Part shown: one piece after another, positions 43,986 to 52,278 of the stretch
How the letters are laid out: the number at the start of each line of letters is the position of its first letter
How positions within the stretch are numbered: the stretch's first letter is position 1
Source of the DNA: Thermococcus celer Vu 13 = JCM 8558
GTDB lineage: Archaea > Methanobacteriota_B > Thermococci > Thermococcales > Thermococcaceae
Assembly: GCF_002214365.1 (NCBI RefSeq)
Contig: NZ_CP014854.1
Coordinates: forward strand, 372,001-436,000
Length of the DNA: 64,000 bases
Direction of reading: 5' to 3'
Made by a program: the position numbers and the translations under genes
Notes under the pieces: generated by a model
Seen by the model: the letters and a program-made list of their open reading frames with translations, nothing else
Databases searched by the model: none
What the model was told of the DNA's origin: nothing

Positions 43986-45860
43986 ATGAAGAAGACCGCC
44001 CTTCTACTCGCGCTTCTGCTGCTCGGCGCCGTCGTGGCGGCGGGCTGTATAGGGAGTGGAGACACCGCAACCCAGACATCGACCTCCCCGAGTTCGACGA
44101 GTCCAACGAAGACACCGTCATCAACTCCTACGACGACCTCACAGACTCCCTCTACCACCCACACGTCGGTTGAAACGGAGAAATCGTTCTACCCGGTTAC
44201 GATAAGGGACTTCGCCAACAGAACCGTTATCATCAAAAAGAAACCCGAGCGCGTCGTGACCCTTGCCCCCGCCATAACAGAGGACCTCTACTACATCGGT
44301 CAATTTGATGAGGTCGTCGGTGTTACGGACTACGACGACTTTCCGCCGGGCGTCGCCAACCTCACCAGGATTGGAGGCTATGGTAAGTACGCGAAGCTCG
44401 AGGTCATAGCGTCGCTAAAGCCCGACCTAATCCTCGTCGACAGCTACTCCACGCCCATCATGGAGAGCCTGGAGAAGATAGCCCCCGTGGTCGTCGTCGA
44501 CCCCCACGGCCTCAACGACATACCGAAGGCGCTCGAGCTCCTCGGAAAGGTCTTCAACGCGGAGGACGATGCCAAGAAGGCCATAGCCGAATTCAACGCC
44601 AGGGTGGACGCGGTAAGCTCGGCCGTTAAGGACGAACCCAAACTCAAGGTCTTCTACATCGTCTGGAGCAACCCGCTTATGACGGCCGGCGGGGGAACGT
44701 TCATCAGCGACGTCATAGGGCTCGCCGGCGGGGAGAACATCTTCAAGGACGCGAGCGGATGGCCGACGGTGAGCGTTGAGCAGGTCATCGAGAGGGACCC
44801 GGACGTCATCATCCTCACCCCCCACTGCGGGATGACCGTTCAGGACGTCTACAAGGGACCTCTGGCAAACACGAGAGCCGCCAAAGACGGGAGGGTTTAC
44901 CTCATCGAGAACGAGAACGACCTCGTACACCCCAGCCCGCGCGTTGTCCGCGGTCTTGAAACGGTGGCGAAGCTCCTCCACCCGGACGCGTTCAGGGTGA
45001 GCTACCCGCTAACGATAACCGACTTCGCTGGGAGGAAGGTCACCATCGAGAGGGAGCCCGAGAGGATAGTCTCGCTCGCGCCGAGCATAACCGAGAGCCT
45101 CTTCTACATCGGGGCCGGCGATAAGCTCATCGGCGTCACGAAGTGGGCGGACTTCCCGCCTGCCGTGAAGAACATCACGAGGGTGGGCGGTTACGGAAAG
45201 TACGCGAACCTCGAGCTCATAGCGTCGCTGAACCCCGATCTAATACTCGCGGACAGTTACTCCATGGCCATCCTGAATGATCTCGAGAAGATAGCCCCGG
45301 TCCTCATAGTGGCTCCCAAGAACATCACGGACATCTACGACGCCATCGAGCTCCTCGGAAAGATAACCAACCGCGAGGAGGCGGCGGAATCCGTAGTCGC
45401 CGACATGGAGGCAAGGGTGAGCTACGTTACCTCCATGGTGGAGGGGAGGCCAAAACCGAAGGTGCTGTTCATAACCTGGTGGAACCCCATCTGGGTCCCC
45501 GGGAACGGCACCTTCCAGGACGACCTGATACGGCTCGCGGGCGGCGAGAACATATTCTCGGACATGAAGGGCTGGGCCCAGGTGAGCATGGAACAGGTTC
45601 TCAAAAGGAACCCGGATGTGATAATAATCTCGGCCCACGGGGCGATAACCCCCGAGGACCTCTGCAACACCGAGCTCGCGAACACCAACGCGGTCAAGAA
45701 CGGAAGGGTGTTCTCCATCAGCGACGAGAACCTCGTGGCGAGGCCCGGCCCGAGGATAGTCTACGGTCTCGAGGAGGTAGCTGGATACCTCCACCCCGAT
45801 GCATTCAACTACAGCTTCCAGCCTCTGGTCTGCAACGCGACGGCCTCCCAGGGAGGCTGA
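43986..45860 (+). CDS. Tandem two-domain ABC substrate-binding lipoprotein (BtuF/FepB-like)
   Basis: A 624-residue lipoprotein with a signal peptide and lipobox (VVAAGC, Cys near residue 21), a Thr/Ser-rich linker (to about residue 70) and two complete periplasmic-binding domains of the vitamin B12/siderophore type in tandem. Matching pairs are VTIRDFANRTVIIKKKPERV and LTITDFAGRKVTIEREPERI; IGGYGKYAKLEVIASLKPDL and VGGYGKYANLELIASLNPDL; and GGENIF in both. Internal duplication is unusual because these receptors are normally single domain. No permease or ATPase gene accompanies it. A TATA-like TTTATATA (about 43934-43941) precedes it. An in-frame GTG at 43977 is an alternative start. Confidence 0.88.
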   Translation: MKKTALLLALLLLGAVVAAGCIGSGDTATQTSTSPSSTSPTKTPSSTPTTTSQTPSTTHTSVETEKSFYPVTIRDFANRTVIIKKKPERVVTLAPAITEDLYYIGQFDEVVGVTDYDDFPPGVANLTRIGGYGKYAKLEVIASLKPDLILVDSYSTPIMESLEKIAPVVVVDPHGLNDIPKALELLGKVFNAEDDAKKAIAEFNARVDAVSSAVKDEPKLKVFYIVWSNPLMTAGGGTFISDVIGLAGGENIFKDASGWPTVSVEQVIERDPDVIILTPHCGMTVQDVYKGPLANTRAAKDGRVYLIENENDLVHPSPRVVRGLETVAKLLHPDAFRVSYPLTITDFAGRKVTIEREPERIVSLAPSITESLFYIGAGDKLIGVTKWADFPPAVKNITRVGGYGKYANLELIASLNPDLILADSYSMAILNDLEKIAPVLIVAPKNITDIYDAIELLGKITNREEAAESVVADMEARVSYVTSMVEGRPKPKVLFITWWNPIWVPGNGTFQDDLIRLAGGENIFSDMKGWAQVSMEQVLKRNPDVIIISAHGAITPEDLCNTELANTNAVKNGRVFSISDENLVARPGPRIVYGLEEVAGYLHPDAFNYSFQPLVCNATASQGG

Positions 45861-45889
45861 ACCCTTTTATTTTCATCATTTTTTAAGCG

Positions 45890-46390
45890 ATGTACAACAC
45901 ATTGGGTAGCGTTGACATGACGCCCGTGGTCGACGAGCTCCATAAAATAGCCAACTCCGGGCTCTACATAAAGATACCCAAGTTCGAGCTCAAGACCGAG
46001 AGGCAGTGTGACTTCGACGAGAACAACGTCGCCGTCGTGAGGTGGGACGGTGAGGTTTCGCCGTGCTACAGGTTCCTCCACACCTACTACGAGTACATCT
46101 TCGGCAGGAAGAAGAAGGTAAACGCCTACTCCTTCGGCAACGTCCGTGAGAAGAGCCTCGCGGAGATATGGACAAGCGAGAAATACACCTGGTTCCGTTT
46201 TACCATGAAGAACTACATGTACCCCCCCTCGTGCACCGACTGCGAGCTCAGGGACGCGTGCGATTTCGTAAAGACAAGCGACATCGACTGCTGGGGGAAC
46301 GAACCGAGCTGCGCCGACTGCCTCTGGGCGAGGAGATTAATCTTCTGTCCCATCCCGCAGTACACGTTCGGAAAGTTCCTTCACCCTTAG
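45890..46390 (+). CDS. Stand-alone SPASM-domain protein, radical SAM core missing
   Basis: A 166-residue protein with the cysteine pattern of a SPASM/twitch domain: Cys in RQCDF, VSPCYR, SCTDCELRDACD, DIDCWGNEPSCADCLW and IFCP, plus the NVREKSLAEIW segment between them. It resembles the C-terminal part of radical SAM enzymes related to the tungsten-cofactor-modifying Cmo group. The N-terminal CxxxCxxC core is absent. A TATA-like TTTTTTAAG stands immediately upstream, so it could be expressed; it may be a truncated gene or a separate iron-sulfur protein. The last 54 bases overlap the convergent OsmC-like gene. Confidence 0.65.
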   Translation: MYNTLGSVDMTPVVDELHKIANSGLYIKIPKFELKTERQCDFDENNVAVVRWDGEVSPCYRFLHTYYEYIFGRKKKVNAYSFGNVREKSLAEIWTSEKYTWFRFTMKNYMYPPSCTDCELRDACDFVKTSDIDCWGNEPSCADCLWARRLIFCPIPQYTFGKFLHP

Positions 46391-46705
46391 AATCTTCTTC
46401 TCGTCTTCTCCCGTGGTTATGGTTATTTTATATGTGATCTCCTTCAGCTGAGGCTCTTCTAAGCCGCGCCACCCCCTAACTTCAACGTTCAGGGCTTTAA
46501 CATCGAGCCGCATTTTCTTAATGAGCCTCCCCCAGTTGACCATCAAACATCCACCGATAGCGGAGAGGAGCATCTCCGTCGGGTTCGGACCCCTGTTGTT
46601 CCCATCGGTGTTCGTATCTATGAAGAAGGCAAATTCCCTGACCCTGGCCTCGCTTCCCACGTTTCCGTCCCATTCGAGCTTGGCTTTGTATTCGAGTCTC
46701 CCCAT
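46337..46705 (-). CDS. OsmC/Ohr family protein
   Basis: A 122-residue OsmC-fold protein: GPNPTEMLLSAIGGCLMV around residues 40-57 holds the N-terminal of the two redox cysteines, and the central strands and helix ALNVEVRGWRGLEEPQLKEI follow. A second catalytic Cys is not evident at the usual place near residue 110, so peroxidase activity is uncertain. Start ATG at 46703-46705 aligns with the family. Its 3' end runs 54 bases into the convergent gene. Confidence 0.82.
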   Translation of the reverse strand: MGRLEYKAKLEWDGNVGSEARVREFAFFIDTNTDGNNRGPNPTEMLLSAIGGCLMVNWGRLIKKMRLDVKALNVEVRGWRGLEEPQLKEITYKITITTGEDEKKILRVKELSERVLRDGTED

Positions 46706-46878
46706 GAATTACCACCAAAACGAATGAAACCTATTTTGTATAAAAGGGTTGCTGGAAATTAAAGGACACACAAAGAGAAGCTGTGAACATGAGAGGACAA
46801 TATGGACTGTGATCTTTCCTCAAGGGTGGTAAGGCATGTAAGAGGCGCGATTTCATCTTTTATGATGGGAAACTACAG

Positions 46879-48528
46879 TTAAGTGCCCGATTTCACGACA
46901 TACTTTCGGAAAAGAGCCTTCTCGGCCACGGTTTCAACCGCCTTATAATAGCCCGGTATGTATAGAGTTGGTCCGCGGAGGATGACGCTCTCGTCCACCC
47001 AGTTAACCTCGCTGATGCCCTTTGGTTTTCCGTGCTTCAATATGTCCTCCCATATTCTCTTGTTTATTATGCATCCCGGATCGTCTCCGAGGAGGTCGAG
47101 GGTGTAGTGGTAACTCCTTGCCCTACAGCCGCCACAGATGTTTCTGTAGGGGCAGTTCTTACACTGCCCGGTAAAGTTGTCCCTGTCCCTCAGGAGGTTG
47201 AATATCCTGCTCGTCTCCCATATCTCCTTGAAGTTTTTGGTCCTCACGTTGCCGACAGGAAGCGGTAGGAAGACACAAGGGGTAACAGTCCCATCGGGCT
47301 CTATCCCCGCGTAAATCCTCCCCGCACCGCAACCACCTATGAACTCCGCCAGTGTTCTAACGCTGTTGTTCTCACCTATGTAAAAGTGGGCTGGCGTTAC
47401 GTTCTTGCCCTTCGATTCGAGCAGGGTAACCCTCGCGTACTGGGGAGCCGTGGTGAGTATCTCAAGCTTGCGCTTTTTCATCTGGCGGTAGACCTCCTTC
47501 ATGAATTCCTCCCTTTCCTCCGGAGTTAGGTCGACCTTCACCATCTCCTCGGCCCTTCCCGTCGGGACGAGGTTGAAGAATATCACGCGCTTGACCCCGA
47601 TGTTCTCCGCCAGGTCGAGGATGTCGTCTATCTCGCCGTAGGTGTCCTTGTCCATGACCACGGCCATTCCGTGGCTTACCCCGAGCTCAACGGCGTTCGC
47701 GAGGGCCCTGGTCGCGTGCTCCCACGCTCCCGGAATCCCGCGGAACTCGTCGTGCTTCTGCGGATTCGCAGAGTCAACCGAGACCTCCACGTATTTTAGA
47801 CCTAGGTCGACGGCCTTCTTCATGTTCTCTATATCGGCGAACGTCCAGCCGTTGGTGGCGACGGAGGTGTGTATTCCCCTCGACGCCAGCTCCTTCACCA
47901 CCCTGTAGAAATCGGGGTGTATCGTCGGCTCGCCGCCGCTTATCGCCACCGCGGCGACCCCAGCGTTGTCAAGCTGGTCGACGAGGTTTAGCTTCTCCTC
48001 GAGGGAGAGCTCGCTCGGCAGTGGTTTGTCGGCTCGCTGGTAACAGTGCTTGCACCGGAAGTTGCACATGTTTGTGAAATTCCAGACTATGAGGAAGGGG
48101 CCGGCCAGCCTCTGGGGAACCGTGATGCCGTACTTGGTTATGCCCTCGAGGACCACCCAGATCCCCCTCCTTATGTGGGGGTCCCTCAGGAGGGCTTCTT
48201 TTACAGCTTCCTCGTCGCCACGGGCAATTTTTATTCCCATCTTCAAAAGGAGCTTTATGACGTCCGCCTGGAACCTCACCATTAGCGGGCACTTGATGCT
48301 CTCCCCCGCGTAGATGCCGAGCGCCCAGTAGAGTGCTGGCAGCTCCCTGTCGTTAATCTTGTATTTTTTTAAAGAGGGCTTTATCAGTGCCCTCGCAAGT
48401 GGATTTCCAAGAATAAGCTTAAAAGCCGTTAACGCAGTTGAAAGCTGATTACCATTGGATGCCTCCTCTCCGGTGTTTGAGGAGGACTCTTCGGTGACAT
48501 GTTCCATCCTCATCACCCCTGATTTCAT
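46879..48528 (-). CDS. Radical SAM/SPASM protein with N-terminal extension
   Basis: A 549-residue enzyme. An N-terminal helical extension of about 145 residues precedes the radical SAM core (NMCNFRCKHCYQRADKPLPS, then GGEPTIHPDF and NGWTF). The C-terminal SPASM part has Cys in FIGGCGAGR, TPCVFLPL, GQCKNCPYRNICGGCRARSY and DPGCI. The nature of the substrate is unknown; family relatives modify peptides or make tetrapyrroles. No precursor-peptide gene was seen beside it. A GbsR-like regulator is divergent, separated by a region with a palindrome. Possible starts are 48528, 48513 and 48507. Confidence 0.85.
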   Translation of the reverse strand: MKSGVMRMEHVTEESSSNTGEEASNGNQLSTALTAFKLILGNPLARALIKPSLKKYKINDRELPALYWALGIYAGESIKCPLMVRFQADVIKLLLKMGIKIARGDEEAVKEALLRDPHIRRGIWVVLEGITKYGITVPQRLAGPFLIVWNFTNMCNFRCKHCYQRADKPLPSELSLEEKLNLVDQLDNAGVAAVAISGGEPTIHPDFYRVVKELASRGIHTSVATNGWTFADIENMKKAVDLGLKYVEVSVDSANPQKHDEFRGIPGAWEHATRALANAVELGVSHGMAVVMDKDTYGEIDDILDLAENIGVKRVIFFNLVPTGRAEEMVKVDLTPEEREEFMKEVYRQMKKRKLEILTTAPQYARVTLLESKGKNVTPAHFYIGENNSVRTLAEFIGGCGAGRIYAGIEPDGTVTPCVFLPLPVGNVRTKNFKEIWETSRIFNLLRDRDNFTGQCKNCPYRNICGGCRARSYHYTLDLLGDDPGCIINKRIWEDILKHGKPKGISEVNWVDESVILRGPTLYIPGYYKAVETVAEKALFRKYVVKSGT

Positions 48529-48564
48529 ACTTGGAGGTTTTCCGTATAAAGTTTTCTGTTATGT

Positions 48565-48576
48565 CAGTTATAACTG
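48565..48576. promoter_or_regulatory. Palindrome in the radical SAM / regulator divergent promoter
   Basis: The perfect 12-bp palindrome CAGTTATAACTG sits between the two divergent genes, embedded in the longer AT-rich stretch TTATGTCAGTTATAACTGTT. AT-rich boxes for both directions flank it. It is a plausible operator for the adjacent HTH regulator. Confidence 0.45.
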
Positions 48577-48638
48577 TTATATTGATTGAGAACAAAATTT
48601 AAATATCATCTCCGCGATATAATAAGGGGGAGATTTAG

Positions 48639-49112
48639 TTGCCGATGCATAAGAAAGAAAGCCGGAAATTTATCGAAACTGTGGAGAGGATTATGGTTAG
48701 GTGGGGGTATACACACAGTGATGGAAAAATATATGGGCACCTACTCCTAAGTGAAAGCCCTCTAACGATTTCTGAGCTTGCCGAGCTCACGGGGTTAAGC
48801 CGCTCATCCGTTTCAACCTCCTTGAATAGGCTCTCCCGCGATTATCTGGTTACGGTTAGGAAGAATGGAAAAACAAAGCTTTTTACGGCTATACCCTCTT
48901 TTCTTGAGAAATTCTTACGACAGCCAAAAGAGACCCTGGAGAAAGAGGTGAGACCATTAAAAAAACTCACGGAGGTACTCATGGAGGATACAAAGTCAGG
49001 GGAGCATAAATTAAAGCTCCAGGAGATCCTTTCTGACTTAAAAGCACTGGAATGCATTCTTTCGAAGATAATTGAGATGGAAGAAATGGAAGTAGAATGT
49101 CTTGAAAAGTGA
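48639..49112 (+). CDS. GbsR/MarR-like winged-helix regulator
   Basis: A 157-residue regulator with a winged helix at about residues 25-85 (LTISELAELTGLSRSSVSTS; LNRLSRDYLVTVRKNGKT) and a helical C-terminal dimerisation part. The GbsR type of MarR-like protein fits best. It begins at TTG 48639 or ATG 48645, both after GGGGGAG. It is divergent from the radical SAM gene and may control it, or the downstream TauE gene. AT-rich compared with core genes. Confidence 0.78.
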   Translation: MPMHKKESRKFIETVERIMVRWGYTHSDGKIYGHLLLSESPLTISELAELTGLSRSSVSTSLNRLSRDYLVTVRKNGKTKLFTAIPSFLEKFLRQPKETLEKEVRPLKKLTEVLMEDTKSGEHKLKLQEILSDLKALECILSKIIEMEEMEVECLEK

Positions 49113-49146
49113 TTGGCGGGATTCGCTGGTAATTAAGGGCCGTCAT

Positions 49147-49172
49147 ATGAAAAATTATTTTTCATGAAAAAT
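49147..49172. promoter_or_regulatory. Triple half-site operator upstream of TauE gene
   Basis: A perfect inverted repeat, ATGAAAAAT-T-ATTTTTCAT (49147-49165), overlaps a third copy of the same half-site, ATGAAAAAT (49164-49172), which runs into a TATA-like TTTTTTAAG. Binding here would cover the promoter of the TauE permease at 49232. The GbsR-like regulator upstream is the nearest candidate. Confidence 0.55.
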
Positions 49173-49231
49173 TTTTTAAGTGTGCTTAACCTCATTCGGG
49201 TTGCCTAAAAATAAAGTGGGGGATAAAACTA

Positions 49232-49966
49232 ATGGATTATGTCCTGATTGCATTTATTGCGTTCATCCTGAGCGTTATCTTCTCAATAGGCGGCGTGGGG
49301 AGTGCGATAGCCATAGTACCGACCATGACGTGGCTTGGCATTTCCCTGATGGTGGCCAAGCCCACGGGTCTTTTCATAAACACGCTCTCGATGCTCTCGG
49401 CAACGCTCAAGAACCTCAGGGAGAAAAAGCTTGACCACCGCTTTGGACTTCCGATACTAATTGCCGCCACGGTCTCAGCTCCAATCGGCGCGTACACCGG
49501 CAAGTTCGTCCCGAAGAGGTACGTCCTCGGGGTTTTCATAGCCTTCCTCCTCTACTCCGGGACAATGATGATATTCTTCAAACCAAGGCCGAGGGGAAAG
49601 GATGGGAACCACATCGTGGAGGGCTCCATGATAGGCGCCCTGGCGGGCTTCCTCGGCGGTCTGCTGGGCGTGGGCGGAGGGGGAATAATAAGCCCGACCC
49701 TGATAATGCTCGGTTATGAACCGAAGAAGGTTGCTACGACGACGGCCCTTGTGGTGTTCTTCTCGTCTCTGAGCGGTTTCCTGACCTACTGGGGCATGGG
49801 GACGCTGGACTGGAAGTTGCTCGGCGTCGTTTCGGTATCGGCGATAGCCGGGGGCTGGCTCGGAACGCACCTGATGCACTTCAAGATGAGCTCGGATGCG
49901 GTGAAAAAGGTAATCGGCGTTATACTCTACCTCATGATGATAAGGATGATAGCGGGCATCCTCTGA
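49232..49966 (+). CDS. TauE/SafE family permease (3)
   Basis: A 244-residue membrane protein with the two half-repeats IFSIGGVGSAIAIVPTMTWL and GFLGGLLGVGGGGIISPTLI. The first repeat departs more from the family than in the other two members of the window. It is probably an anion exporter. The gene is preceded by an operator-like triple half-site. It ends three bases before the convergent ABC permease gene. Confidence 0.85.
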   Translation: MDYVLIAFIAFILSVIFSIGGVGSAIAIVPTMTWLGISLMVAKPTGLFINTLSMLSATLKNLREKKLDHRFGLPILIAATVSAPIGAYTGKFVPKRYVLGVFIAFLLYSGTMMIFFKPRPRGKDGNHIVEGSMIGALAGFLGGLLGVGGGGIISPTLIMLGYEPKKVATTTALVVFFSSLSGFLTYWGMGTLDWKLLGVVSVSAIAGGWLGTHLMHFKMSSDAVKKVIGVILYLMMIRMIAGIL

Positions 49967-49968
49967 GG

Positions 49969-50709
49969 TCAGGGAACGCTCCGCTTTATCTCGTACGCCG
50001 TCAGCAGGAGGAAGGCCAGAGAGAGGAGCATCATGATCGAGAGCGAGATCCGGGGGTTGATGTAGAACTTCCCCGTCAGGGAGTAGTGCATGGCCTCAAC
50101 CGAGTAGGTCAGTGGAAGCGTTAAGGATAGGGCACGAGCAATTAGAGGCGTCCTCTCAAGTGGGATGAACACCCCGGAGAGGAATATCATTGGGAACCTT
50201 ACGGCGTTGAAGACTGTCATCGTCTGCGTGGGATCCTTGAGCATGTAAGAGACGAGCACCCCAAAGGAGGAGAAGGTGAACGTCGAGAGGAGTACGTAGG
50301 CCAGGAGGAGCCATGGATGGAGGGGATGGGATGAGGCGAGCGGGAGTATTATAGCCAGCGTTACGACCGATGACAGCACTCCGAAGAGGAAGCTGCTGAG
50401 CGTCTTTCCAAGGGCTATCGTGGTGTAGCTGACCGGGAAGAGAAGGAGCCGCTCGAAGGAACCTATCTTTCTTTCAAACACTATGGATGCGGCGGACATC
50501 GAGGTCGAGCCGAAGAAGAGGGCGAGCGCTATCAATCCCGGAGCGAGCTCCCCGAGCCTGCCGCCGTTCTTGATGGCAAAGGCCAAGGCAAACGACGCCG
50601 GGAATATGATCCCCCAGCTCATCGTGGCCGGCTTCATGTAATACTCCTTAATGTCCTTCTTGGCTATGTAGATCGCCCTGCTTAAACCTTCCAACGCCCT
50701 CACCCTCAA
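49969..50709 (-). CDS. ABC-2 type permease
   Basis: A 246-residue six-segment ABC-2 permease (KPATMSWGIIFPASFALAFA, FERKIGSFERLLLFPVSYTT, PMIFLSGVFIPLERTPLIA). It overlaps the ATPase gene by 62 bases if TTG at 50707-50709 is used; later starts at 50703 or 50694 shorten this. It closely resembles the permease at 55879-56592, as if the two exporter systems are old paralogues. Substrate unknown. Confidence 0.85.
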   Translation of the reverse strand: MRVRALEGLSRAIYIAKKDIKEYYMKPATMSWGIIFPASFALAFAIKNGGRLGELAPGLIALALFFGSTSMSAASIVFERKIGSFERLLLFPVSYTTIALGKTLSSFLFGVLSSVVTLAIILPLASSHPLHPWLLLAYVLLSTFTFSSFGVLVSYMLKDPTQTMTVFNAVRFPMIFLSGVFIPLERTPLIARALSLTLPLTYSVEAMHYSLTGKFYINPRISLSIMMLLSLAFLLLTAYEIKRSVP

Positions 50710-51622
50710 CGATTTTTAGAAAGACTTCCTCCATGTCCGCACTCCTGAGGCTCATGAAGTTCACATCAATCCCCTCCTCTCTTAAAACCTGCGATATCTC
50801 TTCAATTGCAACAAGGGAATCTCTCGCGACCACCTTGAGGGTCCCCTTATCGAGGTAGGCCCTATCTATGACGTCGACACCCTTTAACCTCTCCAGCAAC
50901 CTCTTTGGGTCTGAAACGCCGAGCTCTATGGTCTCGTCGTAAGGGACGAGTCTCTTCAGCTCCGAGGGCTTTCCCTCCGCAACTATCCTGCCCTTATTGA
51001 TTACGGCCACCCTCTCACTCAGGTGGGAAACCTCGTAAACGTTGTGGCTCGTGAGGAATATCGTAATGTCTTCCTCTTTAAGCGCCTTTATCAGCGCCCA
51101 CATCTTCCTCCTGCTCTTCACGTCGAGGACGAGGGTGGGTTCGTCCAGCAGGAGTATTTTGGGTTTATGAACCAGTGCAGCGGCTATGGTTAGTCTCCTT
51201 TTAAGCCCTCTGAACAGGTTTGCGAATTTCTCATCCTTTTTGTCCTCCAGGTCAAAGAACTCGAGGAGCTCCAGAACCCTTTCCTTTCTGAGTCTCTTGG
51301 GAACGCCGTGCATCTCGGCACTGAACATTAAGTTGTCAAAGCATGTGAGCTCGGGATAGAGGTTCGATATGTCTTGGACGACGCCCACGGACGCCTTTAC
51401 TTTTTCCGGCTCCTTTCTCACGCTGTGGCCGTTTACGATGGCGTCGCCGCTTGAGATATTCGTCAGGCCGCACATCATCCTTATCGTCGTGGTTTTTCCT
51501 GCTCCATTGGGGCCCAGGAAGCCGTAGATTGTGTTAAAAGGTACCCTGAGGTTCACGCGGTCAACCGCCAGGAAATCTCCGTAGTACTTCGTTAAGTCCT
51601 TTGTAATGATGGCGTATTCCAT
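50648..51622 (-). CDS. ABC transporter ATP-binding protein
   Basis: A 324-residue ATPase: Walker A GPNGAGKTTTIRM, signature region NLFRGLKRRLTIAAAL, Walker B KILLLDEPTLVLD. The signature is a FRGLKRR variant, as in DrrA-like exporters. A C-terminal domain of about 100 residues follows. It forms an operon with the permease gene at 49969-50709. The encoded C terminus overlaps the permease start. Confidence 0.88.
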   Translation of the reverse strand: MEYAIITKDLTKYYGDFLAVDRVNLRVPFNTIYGFLGPNGAGKTTTIRMMCGLTNISSGDAIVNGHSVRKEPEKVKASVGVVQDISNLYPELTCFDNLMFSAEMHGVPKRLRKERVLELLEFFDLEDKKDEKFANLFRGLKRRLTIAAALVHKPKILLLDEPTLVLDVKSRRKMWALIKALKEEDITIFLTSHNVYEVSHLSERVAVINKGRIVAEGKPSELKRLVPYDETIELGVSDPKRLLERLKGVDVIDRAYLDKGTLKVVARDSLVAIEEISQVLREEGIDVNFMSLRSADMEEVFLKIVEGEGVGRFKQGDLHSQEGH

Positions 51623-51737
51623 TATTTTTCCACCTCTTTTAGTCGTCTTTGTCGTTCCTCCGTGTAACCCTTGCCCCTATCCGTTGACGAGTCGGGATCA
51701 GCTCAGGTGTATTCTCCCCTTGATCAAAAAGTCGGTG

Positions 51738-52139
51738 CTAACAATTATGCCCCTCATGCTGGCACTCATGCTCTTCTTTTTCCCTCTCTATCTTTTCCTT
51801 CCAGTATGGGTCCACTTCGAGAACCTGATGAATGAATGCTTCGACGACATCCTTAATCCCTCCATAGGCTCCAGTGACCACCTCAATGCCGAGTTCGTTG
51901 AAGTATTCGATGGCCTTCCTGCCCATTCCGTATGCCAGGACAACCTCCCCACCGTGCTCCCTTATGAAGTTTGGCAGGTCTCCGGGGCCGTGCTCATCGA
52001 AGGGCACCTCAACGACTTCCGCGTTCTTTATTTCTGCTCCTTCAACATCCACGAAGACGAAATATTTTGCCCTCCCAAAGTGGCCGCTAACGTTGCTTTC
52101 CAATCCTCCCTTATCTTCAGCAGGAATCGCTATCCTCAT
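51738..52139 (-). CDS. NifX/NifB-type dinitrogenase iron-molybdenum cofactor-like protein
   Basis: A 133-residue protein of the NifX/NifB family: MRIAIPAEDKGGLESNVSGH, HFGRAKYFVFVDVEG and GMGRKAIEYFNELGIEVVTG. C-terminal His/Glu/Cys-rich tail (EHECQHEGHNC) suggests metal binding. Nitrogenase genes are not expected in Thermococcales, so a role in iron-sulfur or other metal-cluster handling is more likely. The ATG at 52137-52139 matches the family start; upstream in-frame codons overlap a divergent promoter. Confidence 0.82.
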   Translation of the reverse strand: MRIAIPAEDKGGLESNVSGHFGRAKYFVFVDVEGAEIKNAEVVEVPFDEHGPGDLPNFIREHGGEVVLAYGMGRKAIEYFNELGIEVVTGAYGGIKDVVEAFIHQVLEVDPYWKEKIEREKEEHECQHEGHNC

Positions 52140-52181
52140 TTCAACCACCATAAACAGTTGAAATTCATGACATATAAAGTT

Positions 52182-52195
52182 TGTGCATATGCACA
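52182..52195. promoter_or_regulatory. Palindrome TGTGCATATGCACA between NifX-like and FmdE-like genes
   Basis: A perfect 14-bp inverted repeat lies ten bases from a SurR-like site and within the divergent promoter region. It may be a binding site for an unidentified regulator; it is not a transcription terminator, because no U-run follows and genes diverge from it. Confidence 0.4.
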
Positions 52196-52204
52196 TTTTT
52201 TGTG

Positions 52205-52221
52205 AACCTTTGGTTAATAAC
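52205..52221 (+). promoter_or_regulatory. SurR-like binding site upstream of FmdE fragment
   Basis: The sequence AAC-CTTTG-GTT-AAT-AAC is the exact reverse complement of GTT-n3-AAC-n5-GTT, the extended consensus for the sulfur-response regulator SurR. It lies 17 bases upstream of a TATA-like TTTATATT (52239-52246) that serves the gene starting at 52279. The same n5 bases (CTTTG) occur in the hydB site at 58829. Confidence 0.65.
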
Positions 52222-52278
52222 ACAAGTATGAAAAAATGTTTATATTTAGTGCTACTATTTTATAAAATGGTGATACAA

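Noticed and set aside
46770-46850. 22-codon frame starting MDCDLSSRVV before the second radical SAM gene, considered as a precursor peptide
   Set aside because: It is on the opposite strand from the enzyme, has a single Cys, no leader-like composition and no ribosome binding site.
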